Shown one piece after another: positions 9,365-19,984 of a DNA stretch of 64,000 nucleotides. The translations under genes were made by a program, and so were the position numbers. The notes under the pieces were generated by a model. That model did not search any database and was not told the origin of the DNA. It worked only from the letters and a program-made list of their open reading frames with translations. Where the stretch lies: assembly GCA_024195585.1 (NCBI GenBank), contig SWBL01000011.1, positions 124,001 through 188,000 of the forward strand, written 5' to 3'. Source of the stretch: Aureobasidium sp. EXF-3400. Taxonomy: Eukaryota > Ascomycota > Dothideomycetes > Dothideales > Saccotheciaceae. Within the stretch, counting starts at the first letter, position 1, and every line of letters starts with the position of its first letter.

Positions 9365-9600
9365 CTAAGCATACTTATAACTACTCTTAGCATACTAAGA
9401 TAGGTATAAATTTACTAGAGTCATAGTTTAAATAGTATTAGATTAGCTAGGCTTTAGGGTTCTAATCTCTAATTATAGTATACTTAAGCAAAAAAAAAAG
9501 ATATATAATAAAAAATACTAAGAATAGAGTAGAATAAAGATAAAGCAGAGTCAAATAGTATTTAGAAGAATAAAGATAAAATATTCTTTAGCATGGTCAA
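9365..9600. repeat. AT-rich island without CpG, probably a RIP-eroded repeat relic
   Basis: About 235 bp dominated by TA, AT and AA steps, including a run of ten adenines near 9490. I see no CpG dinucleotide in it, while the sequence on both sides has normal CpG. Repeat-induced point mutation in ascomycetes turns CpA into TpA and leaves exactly this composition. No coding remnant can be read. An AT-rich spacer of other origin cannot be excluded. Confidence 0.5.
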
Positions 9601-9793
9601 CCCACTTTTTGCGGGGTTCTTGGCATGGTCGAGTAAGCAATCGGCTGGTCAAGTTAAGAGACCCGACGGTCAAGCCTGTAGGCGGCCCCTCCCTGTCGGT
9701 GCTATCGCGCGCCGATTGATCCGGGTGACGTCGAGCGAGGGGAAGCTCATGTTTGCTTAGACCGCCTTGTTAGTGGGTTGCTGAAGATTATCG

Positions 9794-9803
9794 TATATAA
9801 AAG
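9794..9803 (+). promoter_or_regulatory. TATA box of the CYP505 gene
   Basis: TATATAAAAG lies 85-94 nt upstream of the ATG at 9888, in a good position for a TATA element with a short leader. The start context (ACAAAATGCC) is favourable. Confidence 0.6.
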
Positions 9804-9887
9804 AAGTATCAAGTCTGCTCGAGTCTTGTTTCTCACGATACTTTTGACCTCAACACAAATCTGATCATTAACGGACATCTTTACAAA

Positions 9888-12800
9888 ATGCCTTGTCCTA
9901 TGCGAGCCCAAGCGGCAGATGTCGACCAGTCGAACACAGCATCCCCAGAGTATTTGCCCATACCTCAACCTCCAGAGCATCTCTTTGGCCTGCTCGGCAA
10001 TTTACCTGACCTGGATCCCTCTTTTCCTTCCAAGAACATATGGAGTATGCAACAGCTGTATGGCCCTATCATGAAGTTGAAACTTGGCAACGAACAAGTC
10101 ATACTCGGAGATCAGCAGCACATCAATGAAATTTGCGACGAGAAAAGATTTCACAAAAAACCGTCTGGTGCGTTGGTGGCTATCCGAGCGCTGACTGGAG
10201 ATGGCTTATTCACAGCTTACGATTCGGAGGTGAACTGGTGGAAAGCTCATCGCATGCTGGTGCCAGCTTTCGGCCCTATCGCGCTTCGATCGATGTTCGA
10301 CGACATGCTCGATATCTCGTCTCAAATGGTACTGAAGTGGGATCGTCTGGGACCAGAACACGAAATCGAGTGCAGCGATGACTTGACACGCCTGGCTTTC
10401 GACACCATTGGACTTTGTGCTTTTTCGTATAGATTCAACGAGTTCTACACGGATCACGCTCATCCTTTCGCTCAACAGATGGCCGATGTCTTGACCGAAA
10501 GTGGTAAGCGTGTGAGCCGCCCAGGTTTCGTTAATGACTACGTCTACCGCAGTGACGAGCAGAAGCGACAAGAGAATGTCAAGAAGATGCACGACCTCTG
10601 TGACCAAATTGTAGCAGATCGAAAGAAGAACCCTCAACCCGAGAACAAGGATTTGCTAAACACTATGTTGAACAGCATTGACAAAGAAACCGGGGAAGGG
10701 CTATCGGACGAGAACATCAGATACCAAATGGCTACGTTCCTCGTCGCTGGGCATGAGACTACCAGCTCAACCTTATCATTCACCTACTATAATTTGCTGA
10801 AGAACCCTGATAAACTTCTCAAGGTGCAACGAGAGGTCGACGAGGTAGTGGGTGATAATGTCTTGGAGCTGCAGCATCTGCCAAAGCTTAAATATCTCGA
10901 CGCCTGCATCAAGGAGACACTTCGTCTTAGCTCCCCCATTAGCCGCTGGGCTGTTTGTCCACGCGAAGACACCACATTGCAAGGCAAATACGAAGTCAAG
11001 AAAGATATGCAGCTCGGTGCCAACCTGAGAGGTCTACATCACGATCCTGCTGTCTGGGGTGACGACCATGAAGACTTCAAGCCAGAAAGAATGCTAAAAT
11101 CCAACTTTGACAATTTGCCTCCCAACAGCTGGAAGCCCTTCGGGAACGGTATGAGATCGTGCATCGGAAGAGGCTTTGCCGAACAGGAAATGCTTATCAA
11201 CATCGCGCTTGTGCTTCAGCGCTTCCAATTGGAATTGGCAGATCCAGCTTATGAGCTCGAGCTGAAATCAACATTGACGATCAAGCCATGGAACTTCAGG
11301 ATGAAAGCTCGTCGCCGACCAGGCAAAGCACTCACGGTTGGCATTCCCGGAGGTGCATCCGCCAGTGTTGCGAAGAAACACGAAGAACAGCATGGACACG
11401 CTCAAGCTGCTCAAGCTCAGGACAAATCCTCCAATGCACCTCTGTCGATCTTCTTTGGTGGCAACACCGGAACCTGTGAAGCTCTCGCGGAGGACCTGAA
11501 AACGAAATTGGCCGATCACGGCTTGAGTGCTTCGATTGAAAGTCTTGACACATTGACTGAGCATACGTCAGATCGACCTGTTGTGATCATCACCTCCTCG
11601 TACGAGGGTCTGCCGCCCGACAACGCGAAAAAGTTCGTGGCGTGGCTGGAGGATGTTAGCAATAAGAATGCCTCTGCCTTGAATGGTGTCAAGTATGCAG
11701 TTTATGGCGTGGGAAATTCTGTAAGCAAGCATTGTGTCTCCGCAGGTCAATCTGGATGCTAACGATACAACAGGATTGGGCAAACACGTTCCACAGAATC
11801 CCGAAACTCGTTCACGAGCTGATGAAGAAAGCTGGCGCTGCAGAAGTCGTCGATATCGGGCTCTCAGATGTCAAAGCTGATCTGTTTGGTCCATGGGAAG
11901 ACTGGGTAGATCAGCTTATAGATGCGTTGGTGGAGTCGCGTGGTGCTCGATCTGTTCCTAAGACCGTCACTGAGGTAATCATCCGCGAGTCCAAACTGAC
12001 CTCACTGCTTGGCGGCAAGGACATGAACATCGGAACGGTTGTTGCGAACAAAGAACTTGCAGGCACCGAAGTGGGGCCTGCGAAGCGACATATGGACATC
12101 CGTCTGCCAGATGGCATGAGCTACACTGCGGGTGACTACCTTGTAGTGCAGCCACGCAATCCGGATGAAACAGTGCACAGGATTCTGTCATATTTTGGTC
12201 TTCGCGAGAACGACATCCTTGAAGTCAAAGGATCATCCAAAGTCTTCCTTCCAACTGAGCCCACTCCTGTCGGGGAGTTTCTCTCTGGAGCTGTTGAACT
12301 CAGTCAGCCAATCACGAAGCGCCAACTAGAAAGTATCCTGTCACATGCGACTCCGGAACAGCAGGAACAATACAAAGAGTTCCTCCAGGATGTTTCTTAT
12401 CAACGCTTCCTTGAGAAGCGCTACAGCATCCTCGATTTCCTCGAGGAAACCACAATCGCCCTTCCGTTCAGTGCATACGTCGATATGCTTCCAGCTTTGA
12501 CGCCTCGTCAATACTCCATTGCCTCATCTTCTCTGGAGCCAGCGAACAATCCGCAGACTAAGCCGCGTGCAGATATTGTGTCTCTGTGCTTTGATGTCCA
12601 TACTTCGCCGGCACTTTCTGGCCATGGATCTTTCTTCGGTGTCACGTCCACTTACCTCGCATCTCGTCGCATTGGTGACCGTATCTCATGCTTCGTCCGT
12701 CCCACGAATGTTGGTTTCCGACTTCCAGGTAATGTTGAGACACCCATTATCATGTTCGCAGCCGGCACAGGCATTGCGCCTATGCGAGCTTTCCTGCAGG

Positions 12801-13192
12801 AAAGAGCTGCCATAGCAGCAGCTGGTGCGCGAAAACTTGGACCTGCTATTTTGTTCTTTGGCTGTCGCCACCCTGAGAAAGACTTTATCTATCGGGACGA
12901 ATTGGCGGCATGGCAGAAACAGGGTGTTGTCAAAGTGGTTCCAGCTTTCAGTAAGGACGATTCTGCCCCACATTATGTGCAAGACGCCGTTTGGGAGCAT
13001 CGCGAAGAGGTAGCGAAGATGTTCGTTGATGGCGGCAAGATATACCTTTGCGGAAGTGCGGCAAGATTGGGCAAGAGTGCTGCAGATGTTTGCAAGAAGA
13101 TTTGGTGCGAGAAGAACGGGAAGACGATGGAAGATGCAGAAGTGTGGCTTCAAAGTGTTAAGACTGATCGATACATCAGTGATGTATACTGA
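9888..13192 (+). CDS. CYP505: CYP505-type cytochrome P450 : NADPH-P450 reductase fusion (fatty-acid subterminal hydroxylase)
   Basis: A self-sufficient P450 of the P450foxy/BM3 class, 1083 residues, which hydroxylates fatty acids or related chains near the omega end with NADPH and O2. Exons 9888-11720 and 11774-13192 flank a 53-nt intron (GTAAGC, TGCTAAC branch, CAG) in phase 0, which falls inside the flavodoxin domain after YGVGNS. Heme domain: I-helix AGHETTSS (residues 287-294), KETLR (ExxR), and FGNGMRSCIGRG with the heme cysteine at 425. Reductase: FMN loop FFGGNTGTCEAL, FAD motif RQYSIASS, NADPH-binding GTGIAPMRAF and FGCRHPEKDFIYRDEL, and a C-terminal aromatic residue (SDVY). All catalytic motifs are intact and the length is normal. 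There is no N-terminal membrane anchor, so it should be soluble. The upstream neighbour is an AT-rich relic; no biosynthetic partners lie beside it. Confidence 0.96.
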
Positions 13193-13649
13193 GTCAGCTT
13201 GATAGGTTCGTATGGGCGATGATTTCGAAAATGTACGGTATCATGAGCTCTCGGTGGCCGTGGTGCCCTTTGCGAAACACCGTGCATTTTGATAGTCACA
13301 TAAATATGTGACGTGGGCGGAAGCAAGAGCAGTCTCTCCGGGTGCTAGAGACTGTAACAGTGGAGCTGTCGAAATGCACAGTACTTTTCAGATCAAGTGT
13401 ATGGCCCTAGAGATACCTCGAGAAAACAGCCTCTCTGTGGATATCGACCATTCTGAGAGAATATAGTGCATTTTTATAGCTTGAACCGTCACTTTGCGTC
13501 GCCAGGGAAATTGACAGTCTTTCGCCCGCAAAGGAAGCGGAGGTCGTTGAGTGTTGGGGCAAGAGTCATAGTAAAAGCCGTGCACAAGCTTTTTGATGCA
13601 TATCAATCATAGTTAATATTTTCAATATTCAGCTCTTCTCACATCAATT
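13193..13649. other. Intergenic stretch between CYP505 and the tRNA gene
   Basis: 3' flank of CYP505, then the upstream flank of the tRNA gene. Two short minus-strand frames are present but have no recognisable content. Confidence 0.5.
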
Positions 13650-13723
13650 GGTTCTGTGGTGTAGTTGGTTATCACTTCTGTCTAACACACAGGCGGTCCC
13701 CGGTTCGAACCCGGGCGGAATCA
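13650..13723 (+). tRNA. tRNA-Val(AAC): tRNA-Val (anticodon AAC)
   Basis: The cloverleaf can be drawn by hand: acceptor GGTTCTG pairs with CGGAATC (two G-T wobbles), D arm GTGT..ATCAC, anticodon stem TCTGT/ACAGG with loop CTAACAC giving anticodon AAC, and T arm CCGGG/CCCGG around GTTCGAAC-type loop. No intron. A TTTT at 13727-13730 follows as a Pol III stop. Confidence 0.93.
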
Positions 13724-14163
13724 TTATTTTGCTTGTTCATAGCGTCATTTTTGATTGACAATCGGCCGTGGTGTCTCGAGCCTGGCTAGAATTTTGGAAA
13801 ATTTTGGTGGGAAGGTGCGAGCGGTCGGTCGTGCTTGCGAGACGCCGACGTGTGGCACGCGACGACAGACCATCACGACATCGAGATGCAGAAGAATCTC
13901 CCATGCTAATCTCCATCGCAATCGTGTCCAGCAGCGTTGTATTGACAAGCGCGAATGATTGAACGTTCTATGAGCGTAACTCTATCTATGCTAACATCTG
14001 CCGACTGCTCCCTCTCTCGCGAACTGCCTGAAGCCGATAATTTCCTCTTCTGCCCTCGGAACCCTGCACTTCGATTTTTCGCTTGATCCCGGCGGTAAAT
14101 CTGCTCGCCTTCTGTGTCTGGCTTGGTACTTCGGTGTGTCTCGGATCACGTCCACGTCGTTCG
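13724..14163. other. Intergenic stretch downstream of the tRNA gene
   Basis: It separates the tRNA from the 3' end of the minus-strand orphan gene. Three overlapping short frames on both strands are composition noise; nothing is called. Confidence 0.5.
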
Positions 14164-16185
14164 TCAAGACTCTTCGTCTTCTCTTGCATACTCGGCAAGA
14201 GCCCTAAAGGCTTGACTCTTAGTAAGACTGACGGGAATAGTCTCTTTCGAGCGCACTGGACTGAACTTGAAGTTGAAGTTGAGGGGACGTGTCTCAATCG
14301 CGGCAGAAGGAAAGGTAAAGGCGAAACTGAACAACTCAAGACCTCCATCTTTCTCTTTACCAGAAGACACAAGCTTTGCGCGAGGACCATGAAGAATCTT
14401 TCTTGCTTGATCAACAGTGATGCCGCTGTCGCCGCTTGGCTTGTCTTGTTGACGTATCATCAATGCAACAGGAGCTGCGAGCACGGCCGCGTGGCGTGTT
14501 GATGAGGGCGCAAAGTTTTGTTGCTGGGTAGCTCGCTGCTGAGGGATGAAACTGCTGATTGCGATCTTCTCCAACTCTCGTATGATCCAGTCACGAGAAG
14601 GCAGAACTGGCAGAATGCCCAACCATACCACCGGAGAGAACTTGAGAGCGGGTGGTTGAAAAAGATCGGCAGGAAGATGGGCGATAATTTGAAGCCGAGT
14701 CTGGTTTGAGGTGGTGTCAACGAAGCTTGAGACCCGGACGTTTCGAAGAAGATCGTTGAGGAAGCCACCAACCCGATTCTGACCCCCAGGATGCTGTTGA
14801 AGAAGCTCTGAGGTTTCCGCAATGATAGTAGAGTGTTCCAACGACCCAACGGCTTTCGTGCTGACCAATCCTCCAGAGAAGGTCGTGGATTGCGGTTCAG
14901 TAGTGTGAGCACGCACGCTACTCCGAAACATGGTAGTGATCTTGCGTTGTGTCTCTCGTTCCTGGAATGCGCCAACCAAAGTTTGCGCTCCTGCATCGCT
15001 CTGACTGCGTTGGTCACTTAGAGCAGGCAACTCCACCTCATTGAGCAAAGGTTCGCTGGAAGATGAGGGTTTTCTGATCTCTTGCGACTGGATCATATTG
15101 TTTGAGGGAGAGGTAGGCACTGATGGTGTCTCAATGGCTTTTGAATACCGAGCCGAGTCGACATCATCGGCACTAGAAAGATGAGCCTGCTTTCGAGATG
15201 GTGAGCCATCAAGGATGCTGTTGGCTTTGCGTTTGTGGCTACGCACTCCTTCGATGTCGATGCAAGATGAGCTACTTATAATCATTGATTGAGCACAGCT
15301 TACGTCGTTAGCATCCGTTGATGAACGAGATTGGTGTTCGATAGCGTCATCGGACGACCTCGTGCTGGTGGAATGTGAAGCTTTGTCGTTGTCGACATGA
15401 GTATCCGGATTCAGCTCGTCAACTGACTGCGATCTGTGTCTACCGCGAAACTCAGTATTCTGACTTTTCGGAGAGTCGTCAATCCACAGAACCCCTCGCT
15501 GTCTCAGCCAAGTGGAGCCAGGCAGAAACGGAAGCTCTGGATGGCCAGGTCTTGACACATCGTCCTCAAAGCCATTGGGGTCCAGAATACCGCGCATATG
15601 CTTGAACTTGTGTAAGATCTCCCAGACACCAGTAAGATATAGGTTCTGTTTATCCCGTTTGAGATTGGTCAAGTCAAACAGTTTGGTAAATGGTGCCCAG
15701 ACTTTGTCTTTATCCACTCTGCCTGGCAAGCCCTCAGGCTTGAAGACAGTCTTCCTAGGCCCATAGCAAAACTCGATCCTGCGCTCCGTGGGAGTGTAAA
15801 TTGGACGATACCAGACACAAAGGATTCCTTCTTTGAACTTCTTCCGACCGAGCAGAACATAACCGTTCATCCACACGAAGTCCAGGTGCTGCACAAAAGC
15901 GAAGAGAGCTGCTTCGCAGTCGCGTTGTTTCCAGTTTGTATCCAGCTTGGTGAGAACTTTGAGCTCCTCTCGGATGGCGTTTGTAGGTGCCCAGCCAGCT
16001 TCTTCGCACAGATTGTCGAACCTCTCACGAAGGTCTTCCTTGACCTCGACAGCATGCGTCTCGGTAGCTTCAAGGATGGGAGGAACCACTGGATACTTGA
16101 GACGCGGCTTTCCTGCCTGAGCAGTGTCACGAGCTCTTCTTCGTGTGGTCATTGGTGGAGGTAAAGGAGAAGCAGTGGAAACCAT
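14164..16185 (-). CDS. Orphan protein of the 'AFVQHL' family, long member (673 residues)
   Basis: Single exon from the ATG at 16185; the frame is open further upstream but without ATG. Residues about 45-110 form a conserved helical block (RFDNLCEEAGWAPTNAIRE ... AALFAFVQHLDFVW ... LLGRKK), followed by block two (LTNLKRDKQNLYLTGVWEIL) and ELPFLPGSTWL near residue 220. A long Ser-rich, low-complexity middle (about 230-470) follows. The C-terminus carries two copies of a module with the pattern FP..F/I...L.FSP....IPV/LP......LE/LA.(I/Y)A: LPADLFQPPALKFSPV and TFPSAAIETRPLNFNFKFSPV. All blocks but the extra C-terminal copy recur in the protein at 29235-30521, so the two are paralogues. No named domain is recognised. 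The mix of ordered blocks and Ser-rich linker suggests a regulatory or nuclear protein. Confidence 0.8.
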   Translation of the reverse strand: MVSTASPLPPPMTTRRRARDTAQAGKPRLKYPVVPPILEATETHAVEVKEDLRERFDNLCEEAGWAPTNAIREELKVLTKLDTNWKQRDCEAALFAFVQHLDFVWMNGYVLLGRKKFKEGILCVWYRPIYTPTERRIEFCYGPRKTVFKPEGLPGRVDKDKVWAPFTKLFDLTNLKRDKQNLYLTGVWEILHKFKHMRGILDPNGFEDDVSRPGHPELPFLPGSTWLRQRGVLWIDDSPKSQNTEFRGRHRSQSVDELNPDTHVDNDKASHSTSTRSSDDAIEHQSRSSTDANDVSCAQSMIISSSSCIDIEGVRSHKRKANSILDGSPSRKQAHLSSADDVDSARYSKAIETPSVPTSPSNNMIQSQEIRKPSSSSEPLLNEVELPALSDQRSQSDAGAQTLVGAFQERETQRKITTMFRSSVRAHTTEPQSTTFSGGLVSTKAVGSLEHSTIIAETSELLQQHPGGQNRVGGFLNDLLRNVRVSSFVDTTSNQTRLQIIAHLPADLFQPPALKFSPVVWLGILPVLPSRDWIIRELEKIAISSFIPQQRATQQQNFAPSSTRHAAVLAAPVALMIRQQDKPSGDSGITVDQARKILHGPRAKLVSSGKEKDGGLELFSFAFTFPSAAIETRPLNFNFKFSPVRSKETIPVSLTKSQAFRALAEYAREDEES

Positions 16186-16655
16186 GATGCTCGAACTCAG
16201 TGGTTTTTTTCTTGCAGGTGTCAAACCCGATGCAGATTCTACCACGAGGTGTTAGTGAAACCGCGTGACAAATTTGTGTAACAGGGACAAACAATGACAG
16301 GTCGTTTATGTGGACCATGGTCGACGTGACGACACATCGGGACGTGTATGCAGGTACGAGTCGCTTGCATATGAAATAGATTGTTGCGGGGCACAGTTCA
16401 CGCAGCCGTGCCTCTACGCTACAATGTCACGCTCATATCGTGGGAGATGTTTCAAACAAAGTTTGAGGAAGGGTTATAACTATTGGACAGGGTTGATTGA
16501 ACATGTTTTCTTGATCTTCCCCAGCAACCAGATAACCAGATCATACGCTTGCATCAATGTTTGAAGTATAATGATAATCGACTTTATATTTCAAGCATAT
16601 CCTGCTTGCGTCACTGAGGTGCTGTAGTGAAGTCTCTCCTATCTCGCTGGAAAGT
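16186..16655. other. Intergenic stretch between the AFVQHL gene and BTB gene 1
   Basis: Leader and promoter of the AFVQHL gene plus the 3' flank of the first BTB gene. No further gene is supported. Confidence 0.5.
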
Positions 16656-17575
16656 TCACGCGATGTGGGCAATTTTGTAATCTACAAGGCCTGTCTCGAG
16701 TCTTCCGTCGACATTGAGCTCGGTGCTGGCACTGGTAGCACAAACTACGCAGTGAGTAGTCAGACACCGAAATCTGCCCGCCGATGGCTTTGTATGGCGG
16801 CAGGAGGGCTTCTTGCACGTCTTCAACTGGATTGTGACAGTCCCATCAGGAAGACATTCGTTCAGGAAGCCTGTAAGAAGACGGCCAGCAAATGGCTCCT
16901 CTTCCTGGATCATGTTGACGAAGTCTTTCACATGTATAAGCGTTGTGAGGTTCTTTGCACAGAAATCGGCAGCAGCAGCTTGGAGAGTATCATCAGCAAG
17001 ATGACCAGCAGAAGGGCCCATGAGCTTCTGTATGCTGGTAGCAAACTTCGGACTTGACTGCCAGATCTCCATAAGATCTTTGAACTTCTTAACAACCAAG
17101 GGACGGAGAGAAGCGACATCGTATTTGTCGGCGGCTGTGAAGACGGCGATGTGGAACAAGAGGTCTTCGTTGGTGCTGTAGGCAGCTGAGTCATCGGCAG
17201 TGTTCTCTTCAAGCATCTTGTCGTAAGGAAGGTCGTACATGTGACGGATCATGGCGCGGATAGCTTCAGCATCTTCGTCATCACCGAGGTCGACTTCGTT
17301 GCTTGAGGCAACCTATGTCATATCAGTGATGAGTTTAGAAGGCGTGGATGCGAATTTGCTTACAGGGAACTGGCTCGAGAATGCCCTGAAGAAGTACTCA
17401 GATTTGCGCGCAAGGACTACCTTGTGGCAGGAGAGCTGCTGGCCGCCAAATTTGAGCGTGACATCGGAGAGAAGTTTGTTGTCGAAGAGGCTGTTTCTCG
17501 GTCAGCAGGTGTAGATATTGCGCTGTGAACAACAGACCTTCTGTCGCCACTGCTGGCAGAACCGTTGGTAGCCAT
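16656..17575 (-). CDS. BTB/POZ domain protein 1 of a tandem cluster
   Basis: Three exons: 17538-17575 (38 nt), 17364-17490 (127 nt) and 16656-17312, giving 273 residues. Introns are 47 nt (GTCTGT..ACAG) and 51 nt (GTAAGC..ATAG). The BTB core is typical of fungal BTB proteins: SLFDNKLLSDVTLKFGG, CHKVVLARKSEYFFRAF, then a helical part with MIRHMYDLPYD and FTAADKYDVASLRPLV (the usual 'YAxADKY' position). After about residue 200 comes a Cys-rich tail, TCKKPSC ... FRCLTTHCVVC, that could bind zinc. BTB domains dimerise and often bridge to Cul3 ubiquitin ligases; the actual partner is unknown. Same exon lengths and phases as BTB gene 2 show that they arose by duplication. Confidence 0.85.
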
Positions 17576-18047
17576 CTTGGCAGAGAAGCGTGAGCAAGTC
17601 TCTAGATTGTAAATTCGAGGCTAGATGGTTGGGAGTTCGGTGAATATGAGCCTTAAGAAAGTGAGGTGTTGTCTGTGTGAAAGTACACTTGTGCGCACAC
17701 GTCAGCGCAAACAACGAAAGCAACGTACAAACGGGAAATGTGCAGAATCCGTTTTTGGACTAGCAAACGACACGCTCTTCCGTTTGGATCCATGCACCAG
17801 TGAAATCAGGCCTCAGGCTCAAGTCTCGAAGAAGGAAACGGAAAGAAAAACCTACATCTATCTTCAGCTCATATTGATTCAATGACACAAATGGAGAGTA
17901 GCATATGATTCCATCTCTTTCTATGATAAGCTATCCACTGGTCAACTTCTCTGCATTGCGATGTATCGGAAGTTTGCGTAAGGGCCTGAGAACCATGTCA
18001 TTGGCCTTTGTAATGAAGACATGGTCTTTGGCACCTCAAGGTACCCT
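17576..18047. other. Intergenic stretch between BTB genes 1 and 2
   Basis: Promoter of BTB gene 1 and 3' flank of BTB gene 2, both on the minus strand. No ORF of note. Confidence 0.5.
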
Positions 18048-18981
18048 TCACATAAGGACTACCTTGACGGTATGGCGAACTCGAGACATAGCTGTTCCTC
18101 CACCAGTCAAATTGTACATAGTTCCAGCAGCCGCGTCACAGTGCACACAACGCCCAGCCTGGGCTGCTGAAAGATAGCCCGAATCTTCTACAAGACGACT
18201 AGTACAATCGGCGCCCCCTCTCTTGCTAACGCTAGGCTTGTGGCAAACACTGAGATAGCGAGTAGAGCCAGTAGTTGGTTTGAGAAGGCCGGCCAGAATG
18301 CGTCCGCTGAAGGACTTGTCTTCCTCGATCATAGTCACAAGGCTCTTGTGATGAGCAATTTTGGACATGTTGTCAACGAAGAAGTCTGTGATGGCGGTCT
18401 GTAAGGATGGATCGGCCATGTGTATTGCGTCAGGACCATAGAGCTTTTTCACACAAACGACAAACGCTTCGGAGTTCCAGGTACGCTGGAGATGAAGGCA
18501 GAAGTCAGGGACGACTTTACGGCGGAGGCCAGCAACATCGTACTTGTCGGCGACGATGAAGACGTTCAGACAGAAGATTAGATCTTCTTCGAAGCTGGAG
18601 TGGCCGGTAACCTGATGGGCGTAAGGCATGTCGTAGATGTAGCGCAGCATCGCGTGAATGGCCTCAGGATCATCATCGTCTCCGAGGTCAACTCCCTCGC
18701 TGGTCGCGACCTGCTCAAGGCGTCAGTCTTGTCTTTAGAAAAAAAAAACCCCCCTGCACAACATACTGGCAACAGGCTAGTGAAAGCTGTCATGAAGTAG
18801 CCAGACTTTTGCGCAAGAACAGCCTTGTGTGCAGAGACTTGTCGACCATTGAATCTGATGGTGATGTCGGACAGAGTGTTGCTGTTGTATAAACTATCTG
18901 AGAATCAGCCACATCTCTGACGTTCGGAGAACGCAAGACACACCTGCGGTTGCTGCTTTCCATGATATTCTTCGTGGTCAT
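18048..18981 (-). CDS. BTB/POZ domain protein 2 of the tandem cluster
   Basis: Three exons, 18944-18981 (38 nt), 18767-18893 (127 nt) and 18048-18710, giving 275 residues. The first intron is 50 nt (GTGTGT..ATAG); the second is 56 nt (GTATGT..GAGCAG) and contains a run of six G followed by ten T on the coding strand. The core reads SLYNSNTLSDITIRFNG, AHKAVLAQKSGYFMTAF, MLRYIYDMPYAHQV and FIVADKYDVAGLRRKVV. A cysteine tail (SVCHKPS ... ADCTSR ... GRCVHCDAAAG) parallels that of genes 1 and 3. Exon lengths and phases are identical to gene 1, so the pair is a tandem duplication. Likely a protein-interaction adaptor; substrate unknown. Confidence 0.83.
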
Positions 18982-19984
18982 GTTGATTAAGACTGAGGTA
19001 ATCGACAACTACGGCGGGCCTATCAACTTCCAAGTATCGTTGCGATGTTGTTGCGGTGTCGAGGTAGCCAGAGGTGACAGTGAGAGATACGACGCGGGAG
19101 CGCTAAGACTGTAGAGCCGCGTTGATGCGCACACAGTGAGTTGACTTGAACAAAGAGAGCGGCAAGTCACTTGTTTTTGTTACGGAAGAATTCTGTTCGC
19201 TCACTCCCTACAATTAGGTAAGCTGTCTTGTGAGGGAAAAGCCTAGCGCACAGCTTAGCAATACCGATATACTCGGACGTAAACAAAATAGTGAATTAAG
19301 GACCAACGTGCAAAAAGAATCTCACTGGTCTGGTAGCCGGGATCTCTTCACTCACCCTCTGTTGCTGTTTTTTAAGCCCCTTGTTCAAATCCTCCCGCCT
19401 CAGGTGTTTGACTTGACCCCCTTCCGAGGGGCACCTTCACTCAGAGATCCTTGAACCGAAGTTCAAGTTGTAGAGGGTTTTCACCTCGAACGACCAAAGT
19501 CGCTGATAAGAAGAAGTTGCTGCGGAATGATCAGCTGATGCTAGAATTCAAACTTGTGCTGGTTGCAGAGGAGTGACTGTCATGTTTAGTTAGCTTGATT
19601 GAGTCAACATTTATGCTAACCACCAGACCAGTCAGAATTATTGGGAGAACTGCAAGAGGCGTAACATAAACAGCCTCCAAGAGAGAGGTGAGAGGCACAT
19701 GGTAAGCAGTCAAAAGTGATACTGCTTTCATCCACGGCACCTATTTCCATCAATTGAGAAGGCCTGGAAGCGACTCGACCTCAGATAGGTTTGGAAGATA
19801 ATGCATCAAATTCATTACGGAAACAATAGCTGACAAGTATTCAAAGTGATGGTAGTCCTTCAAGACAAGGCCCACGTCTATCTGTCTGGATCGTCGTTAG
19901 CAGCGTGACAAAAACGATACCGATAGACCTACCTATTGGACATCATGAAGATACCACCATCCTAGCGAAACCATCCATGACATA
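18982..19984. other. Intergenic stretch, about 1 kb, between BTB genes 2 and 3
   Basis: Contains the promoter of BTB gene 2. A minus-strand hydrophobic frame at 19531-19740 starts at GTG, has no clear continuation and is not called. No repeat or RNA gene was recognised. Confidence 0.5.

Noticed and set aside
9888..13192. CYP505 gene as part of a secondary-metabolite cluster
   Set aside because: No polyketide, peptide or terpene synthase, transporter or cluster regulator lies within reach in the window.
19370..19480. Sequence with a TTCAAATCC-like T-loop, considered as a tRNA
   Set aside because: No acceptor, D or anticodon stem can be paired around it.
19531..19740. Hydrophobic minus-strand frame between BTB genes 2 and 3
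   Set aside because: Begins at GTG and has no partner exon; the hydrophobic part alone is not evidence for a gene.
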